Positions 24,936 through 35,000 of a stretch of 64,000 nucleotides of DNA are shown here, in pieces. A model generated the notes under the pieces. That model was not told the DNA's origin. It did no database searches and saw only the letters and a program-made list of their open reading frames with translations. Source of the stretch: Cryptomeria japonica (lineage: Eukaryota > Streptophyta > Pinopsida > Cupressales > Cupressaceae); NCBI RefSeq assembly GCF_030272615.1, contig NC_081408.1:304145450-304209449 (forward strand), in the 5' to 3' direction. Made by a program: the position numbers and the translations under genes. Each line of letters starts with the position of its first letter. Positions within the stretch are counted from its first letter, which is position 1.

Positions 24936-24949
24936 TGGTATCAAAGATA
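24936..24949 (+). other. Element A primer-binding site
   Basis: TGGTATCAAAGATA, two bases after the LTR terminus. One mismatch from the standard initiator tRNA-Met site TGGTATCAGAG. Confidence 0.88.
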
Positions 24950-25036
24950 GGTCCTTTGATAGAAGCTTAATCACTTGAGGGAGATATAGGATAGCAGCTC
25001 GAGGTATTCTTTTCAAGAAGGATAGTCCAAGGTTTG

Positions 25037-25620
25037 ATGGAAGCAACTATACTATGGGGAAGAACCAGATGTAGGTGCACTTGAAATGTCTTGGAGAAGA
25101 ATACTAGGAATGTCTATGTTGTTCCTCAAAATGGACCATCCACTCTTGATGAGAATAAGGAAGCTGAATATAATATCAAAGTGAATGAATTATTTCTCAA
25201 TTCCCTAACTGATTCTGAAATGACAAATGTAATGGAACTTCAGACTGCACATGAGATCTGGGTAAAGTTTGAGATCTTGTATGAAGGTGATAATCAAGTG
25301 AAAGTTTCTAAGTTACAAAGATTGAAAGGAAAGTATGAGATATTGAAGATGGGAGATGATGAGAGAATACATTCATACATGACTAAGGTGAATGAGCTTG
25401 TACTTGGTATTAGATGTGCCAGTGGAAAAATTGAGGAAGATGAGATTGTTTCTCAGGTGTTGAGATCTTTTCCTCCTACTTATAGACATAAGGTTGCTGC
25501 TATAGATAAGATCCGAAGTGTAACTATAGTAAAAAGAGATATATTGGTTGGAAAAATTACTGCATTTGAGCTGAGCAAATTTGGAGAATCACATGGAAAG
25601 TATGAGACAACATTTAAAGC
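25037..25620 (+). pseudogene. Element A gag, N-terminal part
   Basis: The frame at 25091-25633 reads ELFLNSLTDSEMTNVMELQTAHEIWVKF, then VSKLQRLKGKYEILKM and HSYMTKVNELVLGIRCASG. This is the UBN2-type gag of plant Copia elements, which forms the particle shell. The upstream start is degraded. The frame is cut at codon GCT by element C, whose duplication is AAAGC (25616-25620 and 33092-33096), and resumes at 33097. Confidence 0.9.
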
Positions 25621-26681
25621 TGTAGCGTCCTAAAATTGTGACACTTGCAATTTCGACCGCATTTGGGTCTTCACGATGGCGACGCAACACGCAACCTGAA
25701 TGGAGACCCCGAAACCTGATTATGACACTGAAAACTACATTTTCTTGCACCCTGGCCTGAACCTCCTTTGCACCCTGCTGTCCCGGGAGGTGGGACCAGA
25801 GCGCCCAGCGCCCTGGTCCCTGGGTCCTATTTTGGGCTCGGTCTCTTTTGGACTTCGGGTCTTTATGTTTGCAAATTGGAAAATTATCTTTCCTGGTCGG
25901 CCTAAGGTCGGGAAAATCAATCTATCAGCCCTAATTGACAAGTATATAAACTACATTTTCCTCTTTCATTCGATATGATGGAAAAAGCGTGGAAACTATA
26001 CTCAAGCATTCAAGCATTCAAGCATTCCTTCAAGCAATTGATCATTTCAAGTCTCCATTCAAGGCTAAGTGTTGCATTCAAGACAAGGATTCAACCATTG
26101 AAGAGGAGATCACTTACAACATACTACTACAACATACAACATACAACATCTATACCTTCGCACATAAGGATACAAACATCCTTACAACAAGGTTGCAGGT
26201 ACGCGGCTGAAATTGAAGATCTGGAATCCTTGTGCAGAGACGAACATATCCCCCTTCGTTTCGCGGATTTTTCGGAGGACCGTGGCGCTCGGGCGCCATC
26301 GTCCTGGCAACTTTCGCTCAAATTTGCAGGACAGCGCCGTATCGACACTTTACTACTAATTCCAGGTCCGCAGCTTCATACTGTATTCCTATCTCAGTTT
26401 ATAAGCGAATCTTTCTCACTTTCTATGCATTCCTAGCTTAATTCTTCTATGCACATTCTTTACAAAAGAGGGTAGCCTTGCTGTCATAACCCTTGAAACT
26501 CATTTAGCATCCAATCTTGCATTGCGTGGGATTGGATCTTGTGGGTTTTCAACCCCTCTTTTGAATGTAAAGTCTCTCCCCTAAGTGAAAATCATCAACC
26601 CTAGAGTAACCTCCCTTCTCTCTCCTTGGAGTTGGAAGAGGGGAGAGCAACTAGGGTTCGATCGCGATTTTCTGCTTTACA
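25621..26681 (+). repeat. Element C 5' LTR
   Basis: 1061 bp, same length as the 3' LTR. It contains a TATA box, two GC-rich hairpins (25792-25820 and 26277-26304) and short CAAGCATT tandem repeats (about 26002-26030). Confidence 0.95.
25943..25950 (+). promoter_or_regulatory. TATA box of element C LTR promoter
   Basis: TATATAAA lies in a plausible U3 context, with the same sequence at 32353-32360 in the 3' LTR. Transcription would be expected to start about 30 bases downstream. Inference from motif only. Confidence 0.55.
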
Positions 26682-26684
26682 TTT

Positions 26685-26703
26685 TGGTGAACCCGACGTG
26701 AAC
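26685..26703 (+). other. Element C primer-binding sequence
   Basis: TGGTGAACCCGACGTGAAC begins three bases after the LTR terminus TTTACA. It is identical to the site of element E. Confidence 0.8.
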
Positions 26704-27861
26704 ATCCTTTCTGATTATTCATGGTTAGATCTGAAAATTGGATTCCTTGATTACATTTCCATGTTTGATCTTTTGCAAATTTTAGAGGTTGATTGCATAA
26801 AAACCCTAAATTTTCTTTTTAGTAATTAAGCTTGTGAAATGTCTAAATGTTAATGCTTGTTTCAGATCTACCCTTCTATTACAAATTATCAATTCATATT
26901 TGTGCCTTAATTTTGAAAATTAAGTGGTTAAGTGTTAAAACCCTAATTTTTAAAACCCTCTTGATTCAACCTTTGTTCGACAATTTCACTAATCAAAACA
27001 TCTCCAAATCAGCTGTAACTTTGGATTCCGCAATAAAATCACAATATCTTTCATCCCTGAAAATTTGGAAAAAAGTTGCGAGGACCGTGTGCACTCTGAG
27101 CGCCATCGTCCCCGACATTTTTTCTGAAATTTCGGGAGCTAGATCTTACTGTATTTTTCTGCTAAAATCCAGAATTTTGGCTGATTTTATCAATTATAAC
27201 ACTTTCAAAATTAAAGTCAAAGTTGGTCTAGGGATTGCATGGATTAAGGCTTCTAAACATTCAAAAATCATTGAAATTGAAATTTTGTGTCAAAATTGTG
27301 TTCTTACTGTCCTAAATCTGAAAAGTGTGTTTGCATTCATTAAAAATTTCAGTGCTTTATTCAAATTCTTACAATTTGTGACTTTTGAAATTAAGTGCTT
27401 AATTACAACAACTTTAATTTCCGCTTTCAAAATTGAATTCTGCGTGAAATTGAGTCAATTTTTAAATTTCAAAATTTGCATTGCTCTTGACATTCCCTCT
27501 AAAATCATAAAATTCAAAATTTCAGTTTCCCTCTCTTTTTCAAAATTCAAATTTTGCATTTTTCGACAATCTTGGTAGGGTTCAATTTCGAGATTGCAAC
27601 TTTAATTTGGCCTATCTACAGATCGTAAAACCACTCAATTTTTTCAGATGAGCTCTAAAATCATCATAACTTTCATCCCTGCAAATTTTGAAAAAAGTTG
27701 TCGGGACCGTGTGCACTCCGAAGCGCCACAGTCCCTGACATTTTTTCTGAAATTTCGGGAGATTGTCCTGATTGTATTTAACAGCTTAAATCCAGAAGAT
27801 TGGCTGATTTTACTGAAAATTGCTACCTCTAAATTCAAAACTTTCTCTCTCTCTCTAGTGT
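26704..27861 (+). other. Element C leader with a duplicated ~125-bp block
   Basis: AT-rich leader. A block at about 27068-27190 is repeated at about 27689-27812. Each copy starts at GAAAAAAGTTG, contains a GGACCGTGTGCACTC...GCGCCA...GTCC inverted pattern, and ends near TGGCTGATTTTA. A 243-codon open frame (26847-27578) overlaps the first block, but its Phe/Lys/Ile-rich content and absence of a domain make it a chance frame. Confidence 0.7.
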
Positions 27862-29748
27862 ATGAGTTTTACAACAATAAGCCCTACCTACACTATTCTC
27901 GTTAGACGAAGCCTTAGAATTAAGTCTTTCCAAGGTTTAATTACTGAGGAGATGGAACCTAATTTGAATGGTCTTTTTAACGAGGACGTGGGTAATTCCT
28001 CTAATGCTCCTAATGATGAAGAAGCTCTCCATGAGGTTTCTGAAGAACAACTTTCGAAATTGGATAACCAATTTGACGATTTTCGACAATGGATGTCTCA
28101 AGAATACCCCGATAGTCAAGCTCTTCCTTTAATTGAGGGTCTAAAACATATGCTTCAAAGTGATAAGAATGGAATTGATATTTTGTGTGGTATTGCACAC
28201 ATTGTGGATTCGAATGTGATGCCTATGAAGAGTTGTGCTGAAAATTTGGGTTATACACAACCTCCTACTCAAGTCAATCATTCTATTCCTTTGACGACTT
28301 CTATTGCTAGCATACCTACCTTTACATCAAACATAATGGCTACTTCTACACAAGACATTCCTCCTGTGATCACCAGTCATGGGGGCAATCCTTCTTCTTC
28401 AATTAACCCTCTTCCTTCATTTAATCCGACTTCTTCATTCGTCCCTTCAATGAGTGTTCCTATTACATCTCCACAAATGAACATGATGCAAGGGGGCAAT
28501 TCATTCAATCATTCCATTCCTCCTTGTAGTGTTCCTCCTATCCAATCATCTCCTATGACTAATTATCATAGAGTCCCACCACCTTACTCTTTACCTTCTT
28601 TTAATAACATAACACCTCCATCACAATCTAACACGTCTAATATGAACTCTTCGACTGAAGCGACCATTAACAATCTTGCACAAACTGTCTCTTCTTTACA
28701 GCAACAAATTGCCTCTATGAATCAATCTAAGTTTAGTGTGCCCACATTTGATGTTGCGAGCCCACTTTCTCTTGACATTGTTCGAGCTATTCCTCCTAAA
28801 CATGTTGAAATTCCACATTTGGAGCTTTATAATGGTAAGGGTGATCCTCTAACACATGTTAAGACCTTTCAAACAATATGTACTGATTTTGCTTATGACC
28901 AAAGGTTTCTTGCAAAATTGTTTACTAGAACATTAAGAGACAAAGCCCTACAATGGTATTGCTCGTTGCCTTCTTATTCTATTACTTCTTTCAAACAACT
29001 TGCAAATGCTTTCATTCAACAATTTCAAAACAATATAAGTCCTAAAGTTACTTTGATTGATTTAATGCATTGTAAACAAGGTGTTAAAGAAAAAGTGACT
29101 GATTTTATTGGTAGATATAAGCATTTGTATGCTCAAATTTCTTTTCCAGTGCCTGACAATGATATTCAAAGAATCTTCATTTCTAATTTACAAAAAGATA
29201 TTCGAGACAAACTTCTGTTTTATGAGTTTACTTCTTTCCAACAGTTGTGTGCAACTCTTCACAATTATCAACTGACTGTGAGTCAAATGGAACAATCACA
29301 TCCTATGGCTCCGAGTGATAAGGGTGATAGCAGTCAACAACCATTTCGGAAGTTTAAACCGAACAGAGATTCCATCAAATTCAATGAAAACATCATCAAC
29401 AACAATGTGAATGCAGCATCAGGTGTGCCTCCTATTTCTAAATTTTTCAAGAAAGAAAGAAAGTATACTCCTTTGAATGAATCATTGCATAGTATTATGA
29501 ATAAGTTATTGGAACAAAATGTGCTTACTCTTCCTCCTATAAGGCAAATTGATCCTGCAAAGATTACTTCACCTTATTTTGATAACAAAGCTTTTTGTCA
29601 ATTTCATTGTCAGCCTGGGCATGATACTGAAAAATGTTTTTCTTTAAAGGGTAAAATTCAAGATTTGATTAATAATAATACTATTTCTGTTTCTGGAGTG
29701 AATGATAAAGGCAATACATCTGTAGCTCCTCCTAATCAAAATCTTTAG
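27862..29748 (+). CDS. gag: Element C gag polyprotein
   Basis: A 628-codon open frame; ATG at 27952 (MEPNLNGLF) is the likelier start because the first 30 codons look like leader. A Pro/Ser/Asn-rich linker runs from about residue 120 to 270. The retrotransposon gag domain (residues ~310-470) includes HLELYNGKGDPLTHVKTF, DKALQWYCSLP, the FIQQF stretch and DFIGRYKHL. Near the C-terminus CQFHCQPGHDTEKCFSLK is the modified Cys/His knuckle seen in plant Gypsy gag. It would form the particle that packages element RNA. The frame ends at a TAG (29746-29748), after which the same frame continues into the protease part, so gag and protease were probably one polyprotein. It is intact apart from that stop. 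Confidence 0.9.
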   Translation: MSFTTISPTYTILVRRSLRIKSFQGLITEEMEPNLNGLFNEDVGNSSNAPNDEEALHEVSEEQLSKLDNQFDDFRQWMSQEYPDSQALPLIEGLKHMLQSDKNGIDILCGIAHIVDSNVMPMKSCAENLGYTQPPTQVNHSIPLTTSIASIPTFTSNIMATSTQDIPPVITSHGGNPSSSINPLPSFNPTSSFVPSMSVPITSPQMNMMQGGNSFNHSIPPCSVPPIQSSPMTNYHRVPPPYSLPSFNNITPPSQSNTSNMNSSTEATINNLAQTVSSLQQQIASMNQSKFSVPTFDVASPLSLDIVRAIPPKHVEIPHLELYNGKGDPLTHVKTFQTICTDFAYDQRFLAKLFTRTLRDKALQWYCSLPSYSITSFKQLANAFIQQFQNNISPKVTLIDLMHCKQGVKEKVTDFIGRYKHLYAQISFPVPDNDIQRIFISNLQKDIRDKLLFYEFTSFQQLCATLHNYQLTVSQMEQSHPMAPSDKGDSSQQPFRKFKPNRDSIKFNENIINNNVNAASGVPPISKFFKKERKYTPLNESLHSIMNKLLEQNVLTLPPIRQIDPAKITSPYFDNKAFCQFHCQPGHDTEKCFSLKGKIQDLINNNTISVSGVNDKGNTSVAPPNQNL

Positions 29749-31287
29749 ATTTTCACTTATCCATTACCTTCTCATACCTCTAATGTGATTGAGACTAATG
29801 ATTCCTCTCTTTCATCTGATGGTCTTGTGTCTATGACTCCGAATGTGATTAACTTTGTAGAGCAGCAAGAAAACCCTAAAGAACCTTCCATCACATTTGA
29901 TTCCAGTGAAACCATTAGGGCACCTGATGGTCCTTTATACATAGTTGCAAAAGTCAAGAATACACCTTGCCGTGGAGTGCTTATTGATCCTTCGTGCATG
30001 GTTAATGTTATTACTGAAGAATTTCTTTTTACTTTGCAATTGAATCAAGTGATATATGACAAAATAGATGTGATTGTGAAACTATTTGATGCATTTTCTT
30101 CTCCTGCAATTGGTTCTATTACATTGCCTATTGAGGTCCATAATAAATCCCTTGATGTGAACTTTGCTATTATTCCATCTTCCGAACAATTTCGTGTGAA
30201 GCTTGGCTATCCTTGGCTATCTTCCATGAAAGCTATTGCTTCTCCTATTCATAAGTGTTTGAAATTTCCCCATAATGGTGAAGTTGTTACTGTCAATCAT
30301 AGTCTCTTTAAACCAGCTGAAAGAACTTCTAGCATTCCTATTGATTACTTTTGGCCTAAACAATTCCAATCTCTTCCTCCGCGAAGTGATCATCTTTTCA
30401 AATCTTATCAAAAGTGGAAAACAAATATGATCCTATCTCTAAGTGAACCTAGAACACCCAAACTTGATATTCCTATCATTCTTGAGAAGGAAGTTCTTCC
30501 TTTGAAAGATAAAACTAATGTCTTTCCTCAAGAAGATTCCCAACCCATCCCTATGGATGTGACTATGTCTATATCTAATAAACTTCCTAAAAGTAGACCT
30601 ATCCCTCCTCATCATGATGGACTTGGTCTCCTTCCTAAACCAAATATTCCTCCCTTATATGGAGCAGTTCCTCCTCCTTCCTCTTATGGAGAGAAGAGAT
30701 CTTCCTCTTCTCCTATTATTCAACCTAAGAGACCACAACCTAAACACCCAAGTGATAAGGATGAGAACATTCCTCCTCCTCAATCTTCTCAACTTCCTAC
30801 TAAGACTAGACGAAATCATTCTGCACGCGAACGCCGACGAAAGCGTCGTCTTAGAGCTCAAGTAGCTACTTCTCAAACTTTGCAATCTCCAAAAACACCT
30901 TCAACAAGCATTATTCCATTTTCTCCAAAATCTCCAAAACATAAGATGCATGATGGTCTTGATCATGTGCGAATTAAAGACCCTATTTTTATAAATCTTG
31001 ATGATGCTATAGATGAAAATATTATTCATGATGAAAATGTTGCTTCTCTTGCTTCTGATAGTGAATATGAACTTGTTGATATTGATAACCATTTATCTAA
31101 TGATTTTTCTAAAGCACTTATCCTAGCTCCTAGACAAGAACAACGTGGCTTGGAACATGAACATAGCCTTTGTTTGGATCTTGTGATAGCTCCATCTGCT
31201 GTGTTGGATGTTCCTCCTCTAGCGTGTTCCCTGCCTTCCCGAAACATTGATCAGCAAGATCGGGGGGTAGATGACGTGCTAGACTAG
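29749..31287 (+). CDS. Element C retropepsin-like domain with long basic C-terminal extension
   Basis: Same frame as gag, reopening right after the TAG; the first ATG is at 29785. Residues ~45-165 (from 29785) form a Gypsy aspartic-protease-like domain: RGVLIDPSCMVNVITEEF takes the place of the usual LID-[GST]-G-[AS]-S-x-N active-site block, and FRVKLGYPWLSSMKA matches the conserved LGRPWL block. The catalytic Asp is present, but the Thr/Ser-Gly after it is replaced by Pro-Ser, so activity is doubtful. The remaining ~330 residues are Pro/Ser-rich with a basic cluster RERRRKRRLRAQ, then an acidic tail. The usual reverse transcriptase does not follow; the frame ends at 31287. I am confident of the domain and unsure of the extension's role. 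Confidence 0.8.
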   Translation: MFTYPLPSHTSNVIETNDSSLSSDGLVSMTPNVINFVEQQENPKEPSITFDSSETIRAPDGPLYIVAKVKNTPCRGVLIDPSCMVNVITEEFLFTLQLNQVIYDKIDVIVKLFDAFSSPAIGSITLPIEVHNKSLDVNFAIIPSSEQFRVKLGYPWLSSMKAIASPIHKCLKFPHNGEVVTVNHSLFKPAERTSSIPIDYFWPKQFQSLPPRSDHLFKSYQKWKTNMILSLSEPRTPKLDIPIILEKEVLPLKDKTNVFPQEDSQPIPMDVTMSISNKLPKSRPIPPHHDGLGLLPKPNIPPLYGAVPPPSSYGEKRSSSSPIIQPKRPQPKHPSDKDENIPPPQSSQLPTKTRRNHSARERRRKRRLRAQVATSQTLQSPKTPSTSIIPFSPKSPKHKMHDGLDHVRIKDPIFINLDDAIDENIIHDENVASLASDSEYELVDIDNHLSNDFSKALILAPRQEQRGLEHEHSLCLDLVIAPSAVLDVPPLACSLPSRNIDQQDRGVDDVLD

Positions 31288-32014
31288 TTTCATTAGCATA
31301 GCAGATTCTCTCGTCCTCTCTTTCGTTACTTCTTCTATGTGTTATTCTCATTCTTCTATTTGTTGTCCCTAGTGTTGTCTACTTGAGGACGATGCAAAGC
31401 ATTGAGATCTCTTGATCTCTCTCATGTTGACTCAAAAGACACATGTGTTCCCTTCTTCTAGGTAACCTTCCTTGATTGGGGAATGAAGAACAATTATGCA
31501 TACATACATATGATATACATGAATTATCATACAGCATACTGACCCCAAGGAAAGCGAAGTCACCTTGTGCTTTGTGTTTTGTGTCTATTATCCTTGGGCT
31601 TATCTCACACTTGGGGGCTAAATCCTTGTGATAACGTGCTCCTTTTCCCTTTTTCATTTTCTTATATGTATCACTACCTTAAAGCAATCACCCCCGGTGA
31701 GGCGTGTGCGATCGCTTTAACGTAGGGGGGCATACATCCCGTTCATATCTTTTCAAGATACTTGAAAATTTCTTGGCAAATTTAACCTTGCCTTGAAAAT
31801 TTTTGATATCTTTCTTGCATGACTCATAGTGAGGGAACCTTACTACTGACAGTCATGGTTCTCTCTCGTGATCTTCCCTTTTACTTTGTCAATCGAAGTC
31901 GTAAGATCCTTAGTCCACTGGGGGCTTGGTGTATCTTGCCTCCTTGACGTGGTGAAAGTCTTTCAATGTTGTTTCCTTGTACTTTATCGGAAGTATGAGC
32001 ATACATACTCCCGC
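31288..32014 (+). other. Element C 3' noncoding region
   Basis: No ORF and no relic of reverse transcriptase or integrase on either strand. It ends with a purine-rich stretch leading to the polypurine tract. Confidence 0.7.
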
Positions 32015-32030
32015 TAAAGTGGGGGCTAAA
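32015..32030 (+). other. Element C polypurine tract
   Basis: AAAGTGGGGGCTAAA directly precedes the 3' LTR start TGTAGCG. Confidence 0.8.
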
Positions 32031-33091
32031 TGTAGCGTCCTAAAATTGCAACACTTGCAATTTTGACTGCATTTGGGTCTTCACGATGGCGACGCAACAC
32101 GCAACCTGAATGGAGACCCCAAAACCTGATTATGACACTGAAAACTACATTTTCTTGCACCCTGGCCTGAACCTCCTTTGCACCCTGTTGTCCCGGGAGG
32201 TGGGACCAGAGCGCCCAGCGCCCTGGTCCCTGGGTCCTATTTTGGGCCCGGTCTCTTTTGGACTTCGGGTCTTTATGTTTGCAAATTGGAAAATTATCTT
32301 TCCTGGTCGGCCTAAGGTCGGGAAAATCAGTCTATCAGCCCTAATTGACAAGTATATAAACTACATTTTCCTCTTTCATTCGATATGATGGAAAAAGCAT
32401 GGAAACTATACTCAAGCATTCAAGCATTCAAGCATTCCTTCAAGCAATTGATCATTTCAAGTCTCCATTCAAGGCTAAGTGTTGCATTCAAGACAAGGAT
32501 TCAACCATTGAAGAGGAGATCACTTACAACATACTACTACAACATACAACATACAACATCTATACCTTCGCACATAAGGATACAAACATCCTTACAACAA
32601 GGTTGCAGGTACGCGGCTGAAATTGAAGATCTGGAATCCTTGTGTAGAGACGAACAGATCCCCCTTCGTTTCGCGGATTTTTCGGAGGACCATGGCGCTC
32701 GGGCGCCATCGTCCCGGCAACTTTCGCTCAAATTTGCAGGACAGCACCGTATCGACACTTTACTGCTAATTCCAGGTCCGCAGCTTCATACTGTATTCCT
32801 ATCTCAGTTTATAAGCGAATCTTTCTCACTTTCTATGCATTCCTAGCTTAATTCTTCTATGCACATTCTTTACAAAAGAGGGTAGCCTTGCTGTCATAAC
32901 CCTTGAAACTCATTTAGCATCCAATCTTGCATTGCGTGGGATTGGATCTTGTGGGTTTTCAACCCCTCTTTTGAATGTAAAGTCTCTCCCCTAAGTGAAA
33001 ATCATCAACCCTAGAGTAACCTCCCTTCTCTCTCCTCAGAGTTGGAAGAGGGGAGAGCAACTAGGGTTCGATCGCGATTTTCCGCTTTACA
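32031..33091 (+). repeat. Element C 3' LTR
   Basis: 1061 bp, co-linear with 25621-26681 without indels. It is followed by AAAGC, the target-site duplication. Confidence 0.95.
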
Positions 33092-34085
33092 AAAGCATCA
33101 ACATCAGTTTATATTAAGCAGAAGCATGATCCTAGTGAGTGCAGGATATCCAGGTATGAAAGAGAAATAAAAGATATAGAAAAGTAGGAAATAAGGCTTG
33201 ATGATCTTGAAGCATTGATTTCCTGGAGATTGGCTAAAGGTACCGGTAAGTATGATGGAAAGTTGCCATTGAAATGTTTCACTTGCAATAAGATATAACA
33301 TTTTTCTTCTAGATGTCTGGAGAGAATGTCTAAGTATTAAAAACATGATAAGTTTGATAAGTATTATAGGAATGATATATATGAGAAGCATGAGAAGTAT
33401 GATAAGCCTTATAAGTCTAATGAGAGGTTTAGGAACTAGAAGAACTGTTATTAGGCTATAGATGAAGGTGTTATAGATGATGAATCAGAAGGAGATGAAG
33501 TTGTGTTTATTGCCTTTAAGGAAGATGGACCTATGCCTATTGATTCCACTAGCTGTTTTGTTGAAGAAAAATATTTGGCTGCTAAGGTTGAAGAAAAGGG
33601 TGTATGGGTGATTGACAATGATTTTTCACATCATAAAAAGAAAATTTGTAAGTATGGAAAAGTATGATGGTGGAATAGATAGATTTGGAGATGGAAAAGC
33701 CTATGTAATCTGTGGGAGAGGTTCTATTTCTTTTGATGGTAAGCATAACATTGATGATGTCTTGTATGTTGAAGATTTGAAAGATAATCTTTTGAGTGTT
33801 GGATAGATGGTTGACAAGGGTTATGATCTACAATTAAAGGATGGTAAATGCAAGATCTTAAATGCCTCTGGTGTAAAGATTGCATCTAGGACTAAGACTA
33901 CAAGCAACATTTTTCATTTGAATGCTAGTGAAAAAAAATGTTTGATTGCTAAGATAGATGAGAGTTGGTTATGCAATAGACGAACATGTCTTGTAAACTT
34001 TGATTCACTAATCAAGATTAGTTCTACTCAAGTTGTTAGAGATGTGGCTAATATTGTTAAAGCAGTTAATCGAGTATGTAATTAA
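33092..34085 (+). pseudogene. Element A gag C-terminus, protease and pre-integrase
   Basis: Gag resumes directly after element C. The zinc knuckle CFTCNKI-x-HFSSRC (about 33279-33320) has a stop in place of its Gly. At about 33604 the protease block reads WVIDNDFSHH where Copia proteases have WVIDSGCSHH, so the catalytic Asp-Ser-Gly is lost. The 33807-34085 segment holds the GAG-pre-integrase part (SWLCNRRTCLVNFDSL). Several stops and a frameshift are present. Confidence 0.88.
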
Positions 34086-34901
34086 TGTCATTTGGGTAAG
34101 AAAACATGCATTTCTTTCAAGAATAAGCAGTATACATCAAATGGATTGTTGGAACTTGTGCATACTGACCTATGTGGACCTACAAATGTTAGAAGTGTGC
34201 GAGGAGATAGATACTTTATGCTGCTAATTGGTGATTATTCCAGGATGATGTGGGTTGTCTTTTTGAAGGAGAAATCAAAAGCATTTGAGAACTTCAAGAC
34301 ATTCAAAGAGAAAGTTGAAACTAAGTCTAGATAGAAGTTGAAGTGTCTAAGATATGATAGAGGTGGAAAATTTTATTCTGGTGAATTCAATTATTTTTGT
34401 GAGATGCATGGAATCAAAAGAAAACTATCTGCTCCTAGGACCCCACAAAAAAATGGAGTTGTTGAAAGGAAGAACCGTATTTCTTTACATGTTGCAAGGA
34501 CTATGTTGATTGAAGGAAATGTTTCGAAGATCTACTAGAGAGAAGCCATTAGCACTGTAGTCTACACATTTAATAGAGTTCACATCAAAGGTGATACAGG
34601 CAAGACCCCTTATCGGCTTTGGTTTGGTCATGTTCCTACTGTGAAATATGTTAAATTTTTTGGTAGCAAATGTTATATCAAGAGAGATGACGATATTGGA
34701 AAGTTTGATGCTAGAAGCAATCAAGGTATCTTTTTGGGATATTTCACAAAGAGTAAAGCCTACCGGTGGTATAACACGAGACTGAGAAAGATAGTTGAGA
34801 GTGCAAGTGTGAAGGTGGATGAGATACTTGGGAAGGAGATTAGAGCTTATGAAGGTCAGAATGTTGTTTTAGTTCTTGTTCAGCCCAAAGAACCTAAGTA
34901 G
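34086..34901 (+). pseudogene. Element A integrase
   Basis: Blocks in order: CHLGKKTCISF (zinc-binding half), LLELVHTDLCGP with the first Asp, GDYSRMMWVVFLKEKS, LRYDRGGKFYSGEF with the second Asp, and TPQKNGVVERKNR with the Glu. All three catalytic acids survive, but stops at 34332-34337 and after 34538 break the frame. The C-terminal part reads KFFGSKCYIKRDDD and GIFLGY, typical of Copia. Confidence 0.92.
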
Positions 34902-35000
34902 AATGATTCGGTAGAGACAAAGACTGTTAATCCAAATGTTGTTGCTGCTAGTGATGATGTGTAGGAATCTGAGAATTAGAAGACTCCAAGGTATGTTAGA

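Larger units (their letters stand above)
25621..33091 (+). mobile_element. Element C: 7.5-kb Gypsy-type non-autonomous retroelement (gag-protease only)
   Basis: Two 1061-bp LTRs (25621-26681 and 32031-33091) differ at about 18 positions by eye (1.7%). Target-site duplication AAAGC is exact and the LTR ends are TGTAG...TTACA. The internal 5.3 kb holds the primer-binding sequence, a 1.2-kb leader, gag, a protease-like domain with a long C-terminal extension, 0.7 kb of noncoding sequence and a polypurine tract. Reverse transcriptase, RNase H and integrase are absent, with no scar of deletion visible, so the element must borrow them. The gag style fits the Tat/Ogre side of Gypsy. It is the youngest insertion that can be dated here. 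Confidence 0.93.

Noticed and set aside
26847-27578. 243-codon open frame in element C's leader
   Set aside because: Composition is that of AT-rich DNA (Phe, Lys, Ile, Ser), it overlaps a duplicated noncoding block, and no domain is visible.
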